Counted from the first letter of the stretch, positions 9,371 to 17,697 are shown. The stretch: 64,000 nucleotides of DNA from Streptomyces sp. ISL-66 (GCF_018614135.1 NZ_JAGGOW010000102.1:26722-90721), one strand, 5' to 3'. Translations and numbers: made by a program. Notes: generated from the letters alone by a model not told the origin.

Positions 9371-9405
9371 CGGCATGACGGCATGACGGCATGACGGCAT
9401 GACGG
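9366..9405. repeat. Five tandem copies of CATGACGG
   Basis: Five perfect 8-bp units start at the stop codon of the XRE/TPR gene, with a sixth degenerate unit after. Each unit carries an ATGA, and because 8 is not a multiple of 3 successive units present start and stop codons in rotating frames. Confidence 0.9.
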
Positions 9406-9579
9406 CATGACCGGATGTGGCCGCGATAGCTTCACCCGGCCTGCACTCCTCGTGCGGGAGCCGGTTCGAACATCCTGTGAAGGCACCCCTGTCGGGTCCC
9501 CAAAGGAGCCTTTCCGCCTCCCCGGCTTCCCCTCGGGCGCGAGCATGGCCCTGATGGCCGGCCTGTGGAAGGAACCCCC

Positions 9580-9840
9580 GTGCCCGACAAGTTCGATCCC
9601 TGTCCCGCCCCGGCGGGGGACATCACGGGCGTCGTCGACCACCACGGGCGGCGGGAGCAGCCTATGCAGGAACGATCCTTCAGCACCGTGCGGCAGCCGC
9701 CGGGCGGAGCGGACCCGCCGACGGACACACCCATCTACGACGCGGTCGAACGCCTGTGGCTCCAACACGGCCGAGAAGTCCCCCACGCACCCGCCCCCCG
9801 GCCGGAACGCCACGACGACGACCTCTTCCACCGCGCCTGA
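9580..9840 (+). CDS. Small hypothetical protein
   Basis: An 86-residue frame starts with GTG at 9580 after GGAAGGA (9567-9573). The second half has a conserved look (TDTPIYDAVERLWLQHGREV) that resembles short orphan proteins in other Streptomyces. A later ATG at 9664 would give a 58-residue version starting MQERSF. No known domain, signal or membrane segment is visible. The 170 bp upstream hold nothing recognisable beyond the 8-bp repeats. Confidence 0.5.
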   Translation: MPDKFDPCPAPAGDITGVVDHHGRREQPMQERSFSTVRQPPGGADPPTDTPIYDAVERLWLQHGREVPHAPAPRPERHDDDLFHRA

Positions 9841-9911
9841 CCGGGACGGATGCCTTCCTGGCATGACACGGGAGTTCGATCGGGGGGGCGGACGGTCAGC
9901 CCCCGCGCCGG

Positions 9912-10397
9912 TCAGCGTTGGGCGGTGTAGCGGATCCGCGCCCACAGGGGCAGCACGAACCAGCAGAGCAGGTACCAGGCGAGCACTCCGCCCACGAGCC
10001 ACACGGCGACGGCGTTGGGGGCCGCGACCCGCAGGACGAGCAGGAGCGCCGCGGTGCACGTCGCCAGGAGCAGGACGAGCCCGGCGAACGTCAGCCGCGC
10101 GGCCCACGCGACCGCTTCGGGCTTGATCTGGCGGCCCGAGACGATGCGGTGGAACGCGACCGGCCCGATCAGCGCGCCCGTCGCCAGCGACCCCAGCACC
10201 ACCGTCACGACGTAGATCGTCTTCTCGGTCTGCGCGAGCCCCGCGAAGACGGGGGTGAAGGCCACCGTGAGCAGGAATCCGAACAGGACCTGGACTCCCG
10301 TCTGGGCGACACGGATCTCCTGGATGAGTTCCTGCCACTGCCGGTCCGCGCGTTCCTTCTCGGACTCGTCCCGGCCGTCACCGGTACCACTCGGCAT
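9912..10397 (-). CDS. DUF6328-type membrane protein
   Basis: A 161-residue protein with a charged N-terminus of about 30 residues, then four hydrophobic segments. The stretch QELIQEIRVAQTGVQVLFGF followed by PVAFHRIVSGR is what I associate with the DUF6328 family, widespread in Streptomyces and without known function. A sigma-B-type promoter lies 36-60 bp upstream, which would make it a stress gene. Confidence 0.8.
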   Translation of the reverse strand: MPSGTGDGRDESEKERADRQWQELIQEIRVAQTGVQVLFGFLLTVAFTPVFAGLAQTEKTIYVVTVVLGSLATGALIGPVAFHRIVSGRQIKPEAVAWAARLTFAGLVLLLATCTAALLLVLRVAAPNAVAVWLVGGVLAWYLLCWFVLPLWARIRYTAQR

Positions 10398-10432
10398 GCC
10401 GCGCCTCCCTGAAGCGTCTCGTCACGCAGCGC

Positions 10433-10457
10433 TTACCCCGCGGTCCCGGGCCCATAC
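10433..10457 (-). promoter_or_regulatory. Sigma-B-type promoter of the DUF6328 gene
   Basis: On the minus strand GTAT (10457-10454) is followed after 15 bases by GGGTAA (10438-10433). This fits the GnnT-N14-16-GGGTA pattern known for Streptomyces coelicolor sigma-B. Confidence 0.5.
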
Positions 10458-10539
10458 TCCTGCGCCGGCGGAGACGGTCGGCCCTGAGCAGCCGTGTGCG
10501 CCGCCGGTCGCCGCCCTCACTCCTCCCGGGGTGCCTCCC

Positions 10540-10561
10540 GAGGTGCCTCCCGAGGCACCTC
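10540..10561 (-). terminator. Hairpin terminator after the VOC gene
   Basis: GAGGTGCCTC and GAGGCACCTC (10540-10549, 10552-10561) are exact complements; in practice 8 bp pair around a 6-base loop. It lies just after the stop of the leftward VOC gene. A third GGTGCCTCCC copy directly upstream makes the site slightly repetitive. Confidence 0.6.
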
Positions 10562-10571
10562 CGGAGATTCC

Positions 10572-11405
10572 TCACCCCTCCGGAGACTCCGCCCGAGCGG
10601 CCGCACGACGAACCGCCTCGGCCGAGGCGTCCTGGGGTGCGACCACCGTGAAGAGCGCGCCCTCGGCGTCGGCGAGCACCATCCAGCGGCTGACGCTGGA
10701 GGTTTCGACGGCGGAGGCGATCCTGCCGCCCATACGGGTGGCGGCCTCGGCGGCCGCCTCCAGGTCGGGCACGACGAAGTGGACGTGCCAGCGGGGCCGG
10801 ACCTGCGGGTCGGGATCCTCTTCGAGGGCTCCGCCGCTGATGCGGGCGACGGTGTCGCGGTGGTGGCGCAGGACGACGTGGTCGTGCTCGTACGACACCG
10901 TGCAGCAGCCCGGCTCCTCCCCGGCCCAGCCGAGGACCTCGCCGTAGAAGATCGCCGCGGCGAAAGCGTCCCGCGTCCGCAGCTCCAGCCACACCGGCGC
11001 GCCTTCGCGGCCCGCCGTCCAGTCGGGAATGACCTCACCCTGCCAGAACCCGAAGGCGGCCCCGGCGGGGTCCGCGGCCAGACCCGCGCGTCCGGTGCCG
11101 AAGGCGAGGGGGCCGACCCCCATGGTCGCGCCCCGTTCCCGGATCCGCCCCGCGGTGACGTCGGCGTCCTCGACGGCGAAGTACGGCGTCCAGGCGACCG
11201 GCATGCCGAAACGCCCGGCCACCGCGCCGATGCCCGCGACGGGAGCACTGCCCCGGAAGGCCACCGAGAATCCCTCCCCGAGTCGCGTACGGCGGAATTC
11301 CCAGCCCAGGACGGCGGCGTAGAACCGCTCGGCGGCGGCAAGGTCCCGGGCCGTGAGACTCACCCAGCACGGCGCACCGAACACCTCGTGGCTCGACGTC
11401 GACAC
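10572..11405 (-). CDS. Two-domain VOC (glyoxalase/bleomycin-resistance fold) protein
   Basis: The 277-residue protein holds two VOC modules. The first starts GAPCWVSLTARDLAAAERFY and the second VWLELRTRDAFAAAIFYGEV, each followed by the beta-hairpin repeats of the fold. The GTG at 11405 was chosen because GAGGTGG stands six bases upstream; an in-frame ATG at 11420 lacks a site. Members act as metal-dependent isomerases, dioxygenases or drug-binding proteins, so the activity is unknown. Confidence 0.85.
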   Translation of the reverse strand: MSTSSHEVFGAPCWVSLTARDLAAAERFYAAVLGWEFRRTRLGEGFSVAFRGSAPVAGIGAVAGRFGMPVAWTPYFAVEDADVTAGRIRERGATMGVGPLAFGTGRAGLAADPAGAAFGFWQGEVIPDWTAGREGAPVWLELRTRDAFAAAIFYGEVLGWAGEEPGCCTVSYEHDHVVLRHHRDTVARISGGALEEDPDPQVRPRWHVHFVVPDLEAAAEAATRMGGRIASAVETSSVSRWMVLADAEGALFTVVAPQDASAEAVRRAAARAESPEG

Positions 11406-11601
11406 GACTGCCCACCTCATCCGCCGTACGTGCACATTCCGGACATGACCTCTCCACCGTAGACCCCTCGGGGCGTCCGCCCCCGGCCCGTTCACCCGAC
11501 CGGGGGCCTGATCGGCGTCCTGCCCGTCTACGTGGGCCACCCGCATGGCACGGGGCGCGCAGGGCCACCCCCCGAGTGCCGGCGGGCCGCGCCCTGCGCG
11601 C

Positions 11602-11757
11602 TCAGGCGACCGGGCCGGGCTCCGGTTCGGGCTCGGGCAGCGGGTCCGGCCCCGGGTGCGGCGGCTCCGGTTCGGGGAGGGGCGTGGGAATCGGCCTCGG
11701 CGTGTGGGGTTCACCGGGGAAGGGGTACGAGTACGTGTTCCCGTTCACGTTCGTCAT
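11602..11757 (-). CDS. Small proline-rich protein
   Basis: This 51-residue frame starts with ATG at 11757, after AGGA seven bases upstream. It begins MTNVNGNTYSYPFPGEPHTP and continues with Pro-Glu/Pro-Asp runs (PLPEPEPPHPGPDP, PEPEPEPGPVA) to a TGA. Composition is strongly non-random and the polar start is unlike a shadow frame of GC-rich DNA. It fills the otherwise empty 530-bp gap between the VOC gene and ku. No function is known; a flexible linker-like or cell-wall-associated peptide is conceivable. Confidence 0.55.
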   Translation of the reverse strand: MTNVNGNTYSYPFPGEPHTPRPIPTPLPEPEPPHPGPDPLPEPEPEPGPVA

Positions 11758-11936
11758 GGCGAGTCCTGGCTTGCTCGGACGGTTGCTCTCGCCGTTCCGC
11801 CTGCCCGCTCACGTCCGCCCGAACCACGCCGTCCGGCGCCGGGGAGCACGCGCGCCCGCGACGACGTGCGGACGAGTGATCTTCACCGGCTCGGGCAGGC
11901 TCGACCGCGGGGTCTCGTGGAAGGACGGTGAGTGGG

Positions 11937-12956
11937 ATGGCACGTCCGGTCTGGGCGGGAGTCCTGAGCTTCGGCCTGGTCAGCCTGCCCGTCGGCCTCT
12001 ACACGGCCACCGACAGCCACACGATCCACTTCCACCAGCTCCAGCGCGGCACCTCCGATCGGATCCGCAACAGACGGGTCAACGAACGCACCGGGGACGA
12101 GGTCGACCTCTCCGACATCGTGAAGGGCTACGACGCCGGCGACGAGTACGTCCTCATCGAGCCCGAGGAGCTGGACGAGATCGCCCCCGGGCGCTCGCAG
12201 GTCCTGGACATCGCCGGATTCGTGGACCTCGACGACGTCGACCCGATCTTCTTCGACAAGGCCTACTACCTCGCGCCCCGGGGCAAGGAGTACGGCAAGG
12301 TGTACGGCCTCCTGGAGCAAGCCCTCGACAAGGCCGGAAAGACGGGCATCGCGACGTTCGTCATGCGCCAGCGCGAGTACCTCGTCGCGGTCAAGGCCGA
12401 GGAGGGGCTGCTCACCTGCCACACCCTGCACTGGGCCGACGAGATCCGCGACCCCCGCAAGGAGATCGGTTCCCTGCCGGGCAAGGCGCGGACTTCGGCG
12501 AAGGAAGTCCGGATGGCCGAGCAGCTCATCGACGCGCTCAGCATGCCGTGGAAGCCCGAGGACTTCCACGACACCTTCCGGGACAAGGTCACCGCCCTCA
12601 TCGAGGCGAAACGGAGCGGGGCGAGCGTGGAGAAGGCCGAACCGCCGGCCGAGCCCACGGGCGTGGTCGACCTCGCGGAAGCCCTCCGCGCCAGCGTCGA
12701 GCGGGCACGCAGCCCGAAGGACACGCGCGAGAAGGCGGACGCCACCGCGGCGGGACACCACAGGAAGACCCAGCAGCGCGGGGCCGCGGCGATGAAGCGG
12801 ATCGGCGCCCCCGGGCGCGAGGACCTGCACGGGCTGACCAAGGCCGAGCTGTACAAGAGGGCCACCGCGGCGAAAGTCCCGGGCCGTTCCGCCATGACGC
12901 ACGACCAACTCGTCGAGGCGCTCACCGAGGCCGCCACGAGCGCCGCCGCCGCCTGA
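11937..12956 (+). CDS. ku: Ku-family DNA end-binding protein
   Basis: The 339-residue protein begins MARPVWAGVLSFGLVSLPVG and contains the bacterial Ku core (ligand to double-strand ends for LigD-dependent joining): LQRGTSDRIRNRRVNERTG, then TLHWADEIRDP. The C-terminus is extended by a Lys/Ala-rich stretch and a helix-extended-loop-helix motif, LTKAELYKRATAAKVPGRSA. A similar motif ends the protein at 31447-31770. The ATG at 11937 was chosen because the family starts MARP; a GTG nine bases upstream is also in frame. No ligD is in this window. Confidence 0.93.
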   Translation: MARPVWAGVLSFGLVSLPVGLYTATDSHTIHFHQLQRGTSDRIRNRRVNERTGDEVDLSDIVKGYDAGDEYVLIEPEELDEIAPGRSQVLDIAGFVDLDDVDPIFFDKAYYLAPRGKEYGKVYGLLEQALDKAGKTGIATFVMRQREYLVAVKAEEGLLTCHTLHWADEIRDPRKEIGSLPGKARTSAKEVRMAEQLIDALSMPWKPEDFHDTFRDKVTALIEAKRSGASVEKAEPPAEPTGVVDLAEALRASVERARSPKDTREKADATAAGHHRKTQQRGAAAMKRIGAPGREDLHGLTKAELYKRATAAKVPGRSAMTHDQLVEALTEAATSAAAA

Positions 12957-12979
12957 TCCGTACTCCTCGGGGCCGCGAG

Positions 12980-13003
12980 GTTTCGGCGGCCCCGTACGGG
13001 TTA
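12980..13003 (+). promoter_or_regulatory. Sigma-B-type promoter of the nucleotidyltransferase operon
   Basis: GTTT (12980-12983), 14 bases, then GGGTTA (12998-13003), 46 bp upstream of the GTG at 13050. This fits the Streptomyces sigma-B promoter type. Confidence 0.5.
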
Positions 13004-13049
13004 CGCGCTCCATGCCCGAAGTCGTCGGCCGAGCAGCCGGAGGCACTCC

Positions 13050-13751
13050 GTGATCCGTCCCAGCCTCCAGACCCCGGGGGGAACGTCCCCGCCCGAGCAC
13101 CTGAGCGGCCCCGCGCCGAACGACGGCCCGCTGCCCAGGGACCACACCCAGGCGATCCTCGAGACCACCAAGCACGTGGCGGCGCTGTTGAAGGGGTCCG
13201 GACTGCCCTTCGCGCTCGCCGGCAGCGTGGCGGCCTTCGCCCACGGGCTGCCGGCCCGCTTCCAGCACGACACGGACTTCTGCGTGCGTCCCGAGGACGC
13301 CGACGCGGTGGTCAAGGCCCTGGAGGACGGCGGCATCGCGATGCGCCGCGCCCCGGAGGACTGGCTGGTCAAGGGCCGCTCGGGCGGAGAGGAGATCGAT
13401 CTGATCTTCGAACTGGCCCGGCGTCCCGTGAGCACGGAACTCCTGGAGCGGGCGAGCGTCAAGGCGGTGGACTCGGTGTGGATGCCGGTCCTCGCTCCGA
13501 CCGACCTCATGGAGAGCCGCCTCTCCGCCCTCTGCGAGCACTATTGCGACTTCGGCGACCTGTTGCCCATGGCCCGGATGCTGCGCGAGCAGATCGACTG
13601 GGAGCGACTGGACCGGACCCACCGCTCCTCGCCGCTGCCCGACGCCTTCCTCCACCTGCTCGAACGGCTCCACATCATCGATCGCGAGGCATGGTCAGGG
13701 GAAGGAGAACCCCCGGCCGAGCCCGAGGAAAGCACGGAGGACGGGCCATGA
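13050..13751 (+). CDS. Nucleotidyltransferase-fold protein
   Basis: The 233-residue protein has the nucleotidyltransferase core: FALAGSVAAFAHG (G-S at the loop) followed by HDTDFCVRPED (the metal-binding D-x-D pair) and a third acidic strand EEIDLIFEL. This matches the minimal MNT/AbiEii-like set. GGAGG sits six bases before the GTG. Its stop overlaps the next gene as ATGA. The family adds nucleotides to proteins, RNA or antibiotics; the target here is unknown, but coupling to a BON-like protein and a metallophosphoesterase suggests a joint process. Confidence 0.8.
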   Translation: MIRPSLQTPGGTSPPEHLSGPAPNDGPLPRDHTQAILETTKHVAALLKGSGLPFALAGSVAAFAHGLPARFQHDTDFCVRPEDADAVVKALEDGGIAMRRAPEDWLVKGRSGGEEIDLIFELARRPVSTELLERASVKAVDSVWMPVLAPTDLMESRLSALCEHYCDFGDLLPMARMLREQIDWERLDRTHRSSPLPDAFLHLLERLHIIDREAWSGEGEPPAEPEESTEDGP

Positions 13752-14002
13752 CATCCCCCGAGAGGATCGAGTACCGCATCGAGCACCTGCGCGATCGGCT
13801 GGCCCGCGAGGACATCGCCGAACTCGGCGTACGGATCGACACGCGCGGCGCGCGGGCCGTCGTCCGGGGTCGCGTCGGCGACGAGAAGTGCCGCGATGCC
13901 GTCCTGCGGATCGCCGGCGAGGAGCTGGCGGGCATGGACTGGTACGCGGATCTCACGGTGAGCCGCCACGGCACGCCCGACCATTCCGAGGAGCTGTCGT
14001 GA
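13748..14002 (+). CDS. BON-like small protein
   Basis: The 84-residue protein reads IEHLRDRLAREDIAELGVRI, then ARAVVRGRVGDEKCRDAVLR and an LTVS strand. This is the alpha-beta-beta pattern with conserved central glycine of a BON domain. It overlaps the nucleotidyltransferase by ATGA and the phosphoesterase by GTGA. BON domains bind membranes or small ligands; here, without signal or membrane segment, it should be cytoplasmic. Confidence 0.7.
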   Translation: MTSPERIEYRIEHLRDRLAREDIAELGVRIDTRGARAVVRGRVGDEKCRDAVLRIAGEELAGMDWYADLTVSRHGTPDHSEELS

Positions 14003-14751
14003 TCCGCGTGGCGGCGGTGGGCGACATCCACCTCGGCCCGGACAGCGCCGGACTGCTGCGGCCCGCCTTCGACACCCTCGGCGACTGCGCGGACCTGCTG
14101 CTCCTGGCCGGAGACCTGACCCGGCACGGCACCGCGCGGGAGGCCCGGGTGGTGGCCGGCGAGGTGGCCGGACTGCCGGTGCCGGTGGTCGCCGTACTCG
14201 GGAACCACGATTACCAGAGCGACCAGGAGGAGGCCGTCACCCGGGAGCTGACCGACGCGGGCGTGCACGTCCTGGAGGGCGACGCGGTCGTGCTCGATCT
14301 CGCGGGCACGAGGGTCGGCGTCGCGGGGACCAAGGGCTTCTGCGGAGGCTTCGCCGGCCGCAGCGGCAGCGAGTTCGGCGAACCGGAGATGAAGGCGTTC
14401 ATGCGCCACAGCCGCGCCTGCGCCGAAGGACTGGGGAACGCGCTGCGCTCGCTCCACGACGGCGGCAGCACGCTGCGCATCGCACTCACGCACTACGCGC
14501 CCGTGCCGGACACCCTCGCCGGCGAGCCGCCCGAGATCTTCCCCTTCCTCGGCAGCTACCACCTGGCGGAGGCCATGGACGCGGCCGGAGCGGATTTCGC
14601 CGTGCACGGGCACGCCCACCTCGGCACGGAACACGGCATGACGCCGGGCGGCGTGCATGTCCGCAACGTGGCGATGGCCGTCATAGACCAGGCCTTCGCC
14701 GTCTACCACCTCTCCCCCACCGCCACGGTGACCGCGGGTGACCAGGGGTGA
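13999..14751 (+). CDS. Metallophosphoesterase (calcineurin-like)
   Basis: This 250-residue enzyme has the full dimetal motif set: GDIHLG (D-x-H), LLLAGDLTRHG (G-D), VLGNHDY (G-N-H-D), THYAP and HGHAH near the C-terminus. It overlaps the BON-like gene by GTGA. Substrates in the family range from nucleotides to phosphoproteins and DNA. Being coupled to a nucleotidyltransferase it could reverse that modification, which is inference only. Confidence 0.9.
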   Translation: MIRVAAVGDIHLGPDSAGLLRPAFDTLGDCADLLLLAGDLTRHGTAREARVVAGEVAGLPVPVVAVLGNHDYQSDQEEAVTRELTDAGVHVLEGDAVVLDLAGTRVGVAGTKGFCGGFAGRSGSEFGEPEMKAFMRHSRACAEGLGNALRSLHDGGSTLRIALTHYAPVPDTLAGEPPEIFPFLGSYHLAEAMDAAGADFAVHGHAHLGTEHGMTPGGVHVRNVAMAVIDQAFAVYHLSPTATVTAGDQG

Positions 14752-14831
14752 TCGAGGGGCCCGGACGCTCCGTCGCCATGCGTACCGGTGCTCTTTGTGG
14801 GGAGACGCCCGAGCACAGAAAGGCGTGAGCC

Positions 14832-15185
14832 ATGAGCGAGGAAGAAATCTGGGGCCACCAGGAGAACACGGGCTACCGGCGCGGTATCGACCTCGTCGGC
14901 TACAAGGTCGAGGCCACCGACGGGGGCATCGGGAAGATCGACAAGCACTCGGAGGTCGTCGGCGCGTCCCACCTCGTCGTCGACACCGGTGTCTGGATCT
15001 TCGGCAAGCACGTATTGCTCCCGGCCGGCACCATCACGCGCATCGACACGGCCGAGCAGAAGGTCTACGTCAACCGGAGCAAGGACCAGATCAAGAACGC
15101 CCCCGAGTTCGACGAGGCCAAGTACGGCGGCGAGCCCACCTATCTGGAGCAGTTCGCCCGGTACTACAACCAGCCCCACATGTAA
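14832..15185 (+). CDS. PRC-barrel domain protein
   Basis: The 117-residue protein carries one PRC barrel (IDLVGYKVEATDGGIGKIDK, with HLVVDTGVWIFGKHVLLPAG) and a short tail ending YLEQFARYYNQ. This type is a common Streptomyces stress-induced protein. AAAGG precedes the ATG. Partner and role are unknown. Confidence 0.85.
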   Translation: MSEEEIWGHQENTGYRRGIDLVGYKVEATDGGIGKIDKHSEVVGASHLVVDTGVWIFGKHVLLPAGTITRIDTAEQKVYVNRSKDQIKNAPEFDEAKYGGEPTYLEQFARYYNQPHM

Positions 15186-15256
15186 GACCGCCGAGCCACG
15201 GCATGCATTCCGACGCATAAACGGGGCATAAGCGGCTTGCGAGATCGGAGAACATC

Positions 15257-15412
15257 ATGATCGCACTCGGAATCGTCCTATTGATCGTCGGCTACATCCT
15301 CGGAATCTCCATCCTGTGGACCATCGGGATCATCCTGGTCGTCATCGGCGTCGTCCTCTGGATCCTCGGCTCCGTCGGACATGCGGTGGGAGGACGGCGC
15401 CATTACTGGTAG
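15257..15412 (+). CDS. DUF6131-type tiny membrane protein
   Basis: A 51-residue protein made of two membrane helices in succession (ALGIVLLIVGYILGISILW, then GIILVVIGVVLWILGSVG) and a basic tail HAVGGRRHYW. I recognise the DUF6131 family, frequent near stress genes in Streptomyces. Start ATG at 15257 with GGAG upstream. Function unknown. Confidence 0.8.
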   Translation: MIALGIVLLIVGYILGISILWTIGIILVVIGVVLWILGSVGHAVGGRRHYW

Positions 15413-15514
15413 GCGTACCGCGCCCGGGTCGAGCCGGCGGAACTCCTCCGCCGGCTCGCCCATGCCCGCGGCGGCCCGGCCGGCCCCCGCCGAAATACGC
15501 GCCACCAGCCCCAC

Positions 15515-15539
15515 GGTTGCCACCCGGTCGAGCGGGTAA
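15515..15539 (+). promoter_or_regulatory. Sigma-B-type promoter of the DUF6213-type gene
   Basis: GGTT (15515-15518), 15 bases, then GGGTAA (15534-15539), followed 43 bp later by the ATG at 15583. It fits the Streptomyces sigma-B pattern. Confidence 0.55.
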
Positions 15540-15582
15540 CCGCTCCCGTGACACCACGGACGCTGCTCAGGGAGGCGGTTGC

Positions 15583-15816
15583 ATGATCCAGGTATCCATT
15601 CCGCTGATCCCTGCGGACGACGGCGCACTGCTGATCCCCGCCGACCACGTCACCGGCCTGCTACGCCGCCTCGCGGCAGACTGGGTGGAATCAACGGACT
15701 CCGGAGACATGCGAGCCGACGAAGAGACCGTCCAGGACTTGGCGCGCGTGATGACAGAGCTCGCCGATCAGATCGACGTCGAGTGCATCGGATTCGCGTC
15801 CGCCCCGAAGAGCTAG
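15583..15816 (+). CDS. Small DUF6213-type protein
   Basis: This 77-residue protein reads IQVSIPLIPADDGALLIPAD, then LLRRLAADWVES and a conserved-looking end ADQIDVECIGFAS. It resembles the DUF6213 family of Streptomyces. GGGAGG precedes the ATG. Soluble, no known activity; a sigma-B-type promoter stands directly upstream. Confidence 0.65.
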   Translation: MIQVSIPLIPADDGALLIPADHVTGLLRRLAADWVESTDSGDMRADEETVQDLARVMTELADQIDVECIGFASAPKS

Positions 15817-15822
15817 ATGCGA

Positions 15823-15854
15823 CGCTGGACCGCTGGACCGCTGGACCGCTGGGC
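15823..15854. repeat. Tandem 8-bp repeat CGCTGGAC
   Basis: Three perfect units and a fourth with one change follow the DUF6213-type gene. Noncoding; probable slippage tract. Confidence 0.8.
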
Positions 15855-15943
15855 CGTGGCGAGGCGGAGCCAAGCGACCCGGCGTCGCACCGGCGCTATG
15901 CGCGCTCGTCGGCCTGCCCGACCGTGATCAGCCCCGATCGTGA

Positions 15944-16609
15944 TCAGCCGACGGCCGCGAAGGGGCTGTGGTCGAGGTGGGCGAGCAGGTCGGCGGGGTC
16001 CCGGTAGACGGCGCGCGCCCCGGCCTCTTCGAGATCGGCGCGCGGGATGCCGCCGCAGAGCAGCCCCACACAGGAGACGTCGGCACGGGCGCCCGCCCGC
16101 ATGTCCCAGACGGTGTCGCCGACGAATACGGCCCCGCTCGCGCGCGCCCCGGCCAGATCGAGTGCGTGGCGCACCGGGTCGGGTGCGGGCTTGCCCTCGT
16201 CGACGTCGCCGGAGCTCGCCGCCGCGGTGATGGCGTCGTCGGCGCCGATGGCCTTGCGCAGGGCGCCCAGTTCGGCTTCCTTGGCGGAGGTCACGAGGAC
16301 GACGCGCCAGTCGCGCCGGGCCAGTTCGCGCAGCAGCTCGGCCGCCGCGTCAAGGCTCGGCAGCCGGTCGAAGTAGGTGCCGTACAGGGTGGCGTGGGCC
16401 GCGCTGAGCGTCTCGTCCTCGCTCGTGTCGCGCTGGTCGCCCAGCAGGTGGGCGAGCAGGTCCTCTCCCTGCAGGCCGATCGCGCGGTGGATGTCGTGCA
16501 TCGCGACCTCGTGGCCGGCTTGCCGGAGCGCCTCCCACCAACAGGTGACGTGCAGGTGGTTGGTGTCGGTGAGGGTGCCGTCGACGTCGAAGAGCGCGGC
16601 GCGGGGCAT
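15944..16609 (-). CDS. HAD-family hydrolase (phosphatase/phosphoglucomutase-like)
   Basis: The 221-residue enzyme has HAD motifs I (LFDVDGTLTDTN), II (VLVTSAKE), III (GKPAPDPVRHAL) and IV (FVGDTVWDM), with a helical cap between motifs I and II as in the beta-phosphoglucomutase-like class. The ATG at 16609 has GGGAG four bases upstream; the frame extends further but without a site. The substrate is probably a small phosphorylated metabolite. Confidence 0.9.
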   Translation of the reverse strand: MPRAALFDVDGTLTDTNHLHVTCWWEALRQAGHEVAMHDIHRAIGLQGEDLLAHLLGDQRDTSEDETLSAAHATLYGTYFDRLPSLDAAAELLRELARRDWRVVLVTSAKEAELGALRKAIGADDAITAAASSGDVDEGKPAPDPVRHALDLAGARASGAVFVGDTVWDMRAGARADVSCVGLLCGGIPRADLEEAGARAVYRDPADLLAHLDHSPFAAVG

Positions 16610-16688
16610 GATCACTCCCTGGGTCTGTCGATCACTGGAACCTGTGGGGCGGCTACCCTGCCGCCACTCCTCGCACGCCCGCCGCGGC

Positions 16689-17654
16689 TCAGAGTTCACG
16701 CAGGGCGGGCAACAGCTTCGCCTCGGCCCAGTCGAGGAAGGGTTCCTGCTGGTCGCCGCCCACCTGGACCAGGGCGAGCTCGGTGAATCCGGCGTCCGCG
16801 AAGGGGCGTGCCGCGTCCACGAACGCGTCCACGTCGTCTCCGCACGGGATGGTGTCGGCGACGTCCTCGGGCCGCGTGAACTGCGTGGCCCGGGCGAAGC
16901 CCGCAGGGCCGGGGAGTTCGGCGTTGACCTGCCAGCCGCCGAGCGACCAGCGGAACTGGTCGTGGGCCCGTGCCACCGCCGCGCCGCGGTCGGTGCCGAA
17001 GGAGACGGGCAGCTGGCCGATGCGCGGCTTGCCCTCGCCGCCCTGGGCTTCGAACGACGTCACGAGCTCGCGCTTCGGCTCGACGGCGATGAGGAGGTCT
17101 CCGTAGCGGCCCGCGATCCCGCAGGAGCGGTCGCCGGAGGCGGCGATCCCAATGGGCGGCGGCTCGTCGGGGAGGTCCCAGATCTTGGCGTTCTCGACGT
17201 CGAAGTGGGCGCCGTGGTGGCTGACGTGGTCCCCGGCGAGGAGGGCCCGGATGATTCCGACCGCTTCCTCCAACATCTCCAGGCGGACGGGGGCGGCGGG
17301 CCAGCCGCCGCCCACGACGTGCTCGTTGAGGTTCTCGCCCGAACCGAGGCCCAGCCGGAACCGGCCTTCGCAGAGCAGTTGCATCGTGGCCGCCTTCTGG
17401 GCGATCACCGCGGGGTGGTAGCGGAACGTCGGGCAGGTCACGTACGTCATCAGCGGGATCCGCGTGGTGGCCTGCGCGGCCGCGCCGAGGACGCTCCACG
17501 CGTAGGGGGCGTGCCCTTGGGAGTCGAGCCAGGGGAAGAAGTGGTCCGAGATGACGGAGAAGTCGAAGCCCGCCCGTTCCGCTCCCACCACGTGGTTCAC
17601 GAGGTCACGCGGCCCGGCTTGCTCGGTCATCATGGTGTATCCGATTCGCATCAT
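16689..17654 (-). CDS. F420-dependent LLM-class oxidoreductase (TIGR03557 type)
   Basis: The 321-residue protein has the luciferase-like barrel: N-terminal IGYTMMTEQAGPRDLVNHVV, ISDHFFPWLDSQGHAPYAW, and FRLGLGSGENLNEHVVG, which marks the TIGR03557 F420 group. It would use reduced coenzyme F420 to oxidise or reduce an unknown small molecule. Two adjacent start codons (17654, 17651) are possible. A flavin reductase-like gene lies directly upstream in the same direction. Confidence 0.88.
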   Translation of the reverse strand: MMRIGYTMMTEQAGPRDLVNHVVGAERAGFDFSVISDHFFPWLDSQGHAPYAWSVLGAAAQATTRIPLMTYVTCPTFRYHPAVIAQKAATMQLLCEGRFRLGLGSGENLNEHVVGGGWPAAPVRLEMLEEAVGIIRALLAGDHVSHHGAHFDVENAKIWDLPDEPPPIGIAASGDRSCGIAGRYGDLLIAVEPKRELVTSFEAQGGEGKPRIGQLPVSFGTDRGAAVARAHDQFRWSLGGWQVNAELPGPAGFARATQFTRPEDVADTIPCGDDVDAFVDAARPFADAGFTELALVQVGGDQQEPFLDWAEAKLLPALREL

Positions 17655-17697
17655 GTCGGGCGCCTAGCCACAATCAGCCCGTTGAAACGGTGGCGGG

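Noticed and set aside
9407..10126. 239-codon plus-strand frame
   Set aside because: Serine/arginine/proline-rich, overlaps the better supported small gene at 9580 and the antisense of the DUF6328 gene.
11532..11931. Plus-strand frames before ku
   Set aside because: Arg/Pro/Gly-rich shadows of the proline-rich minus-strand small gene and of noncoding DNA.
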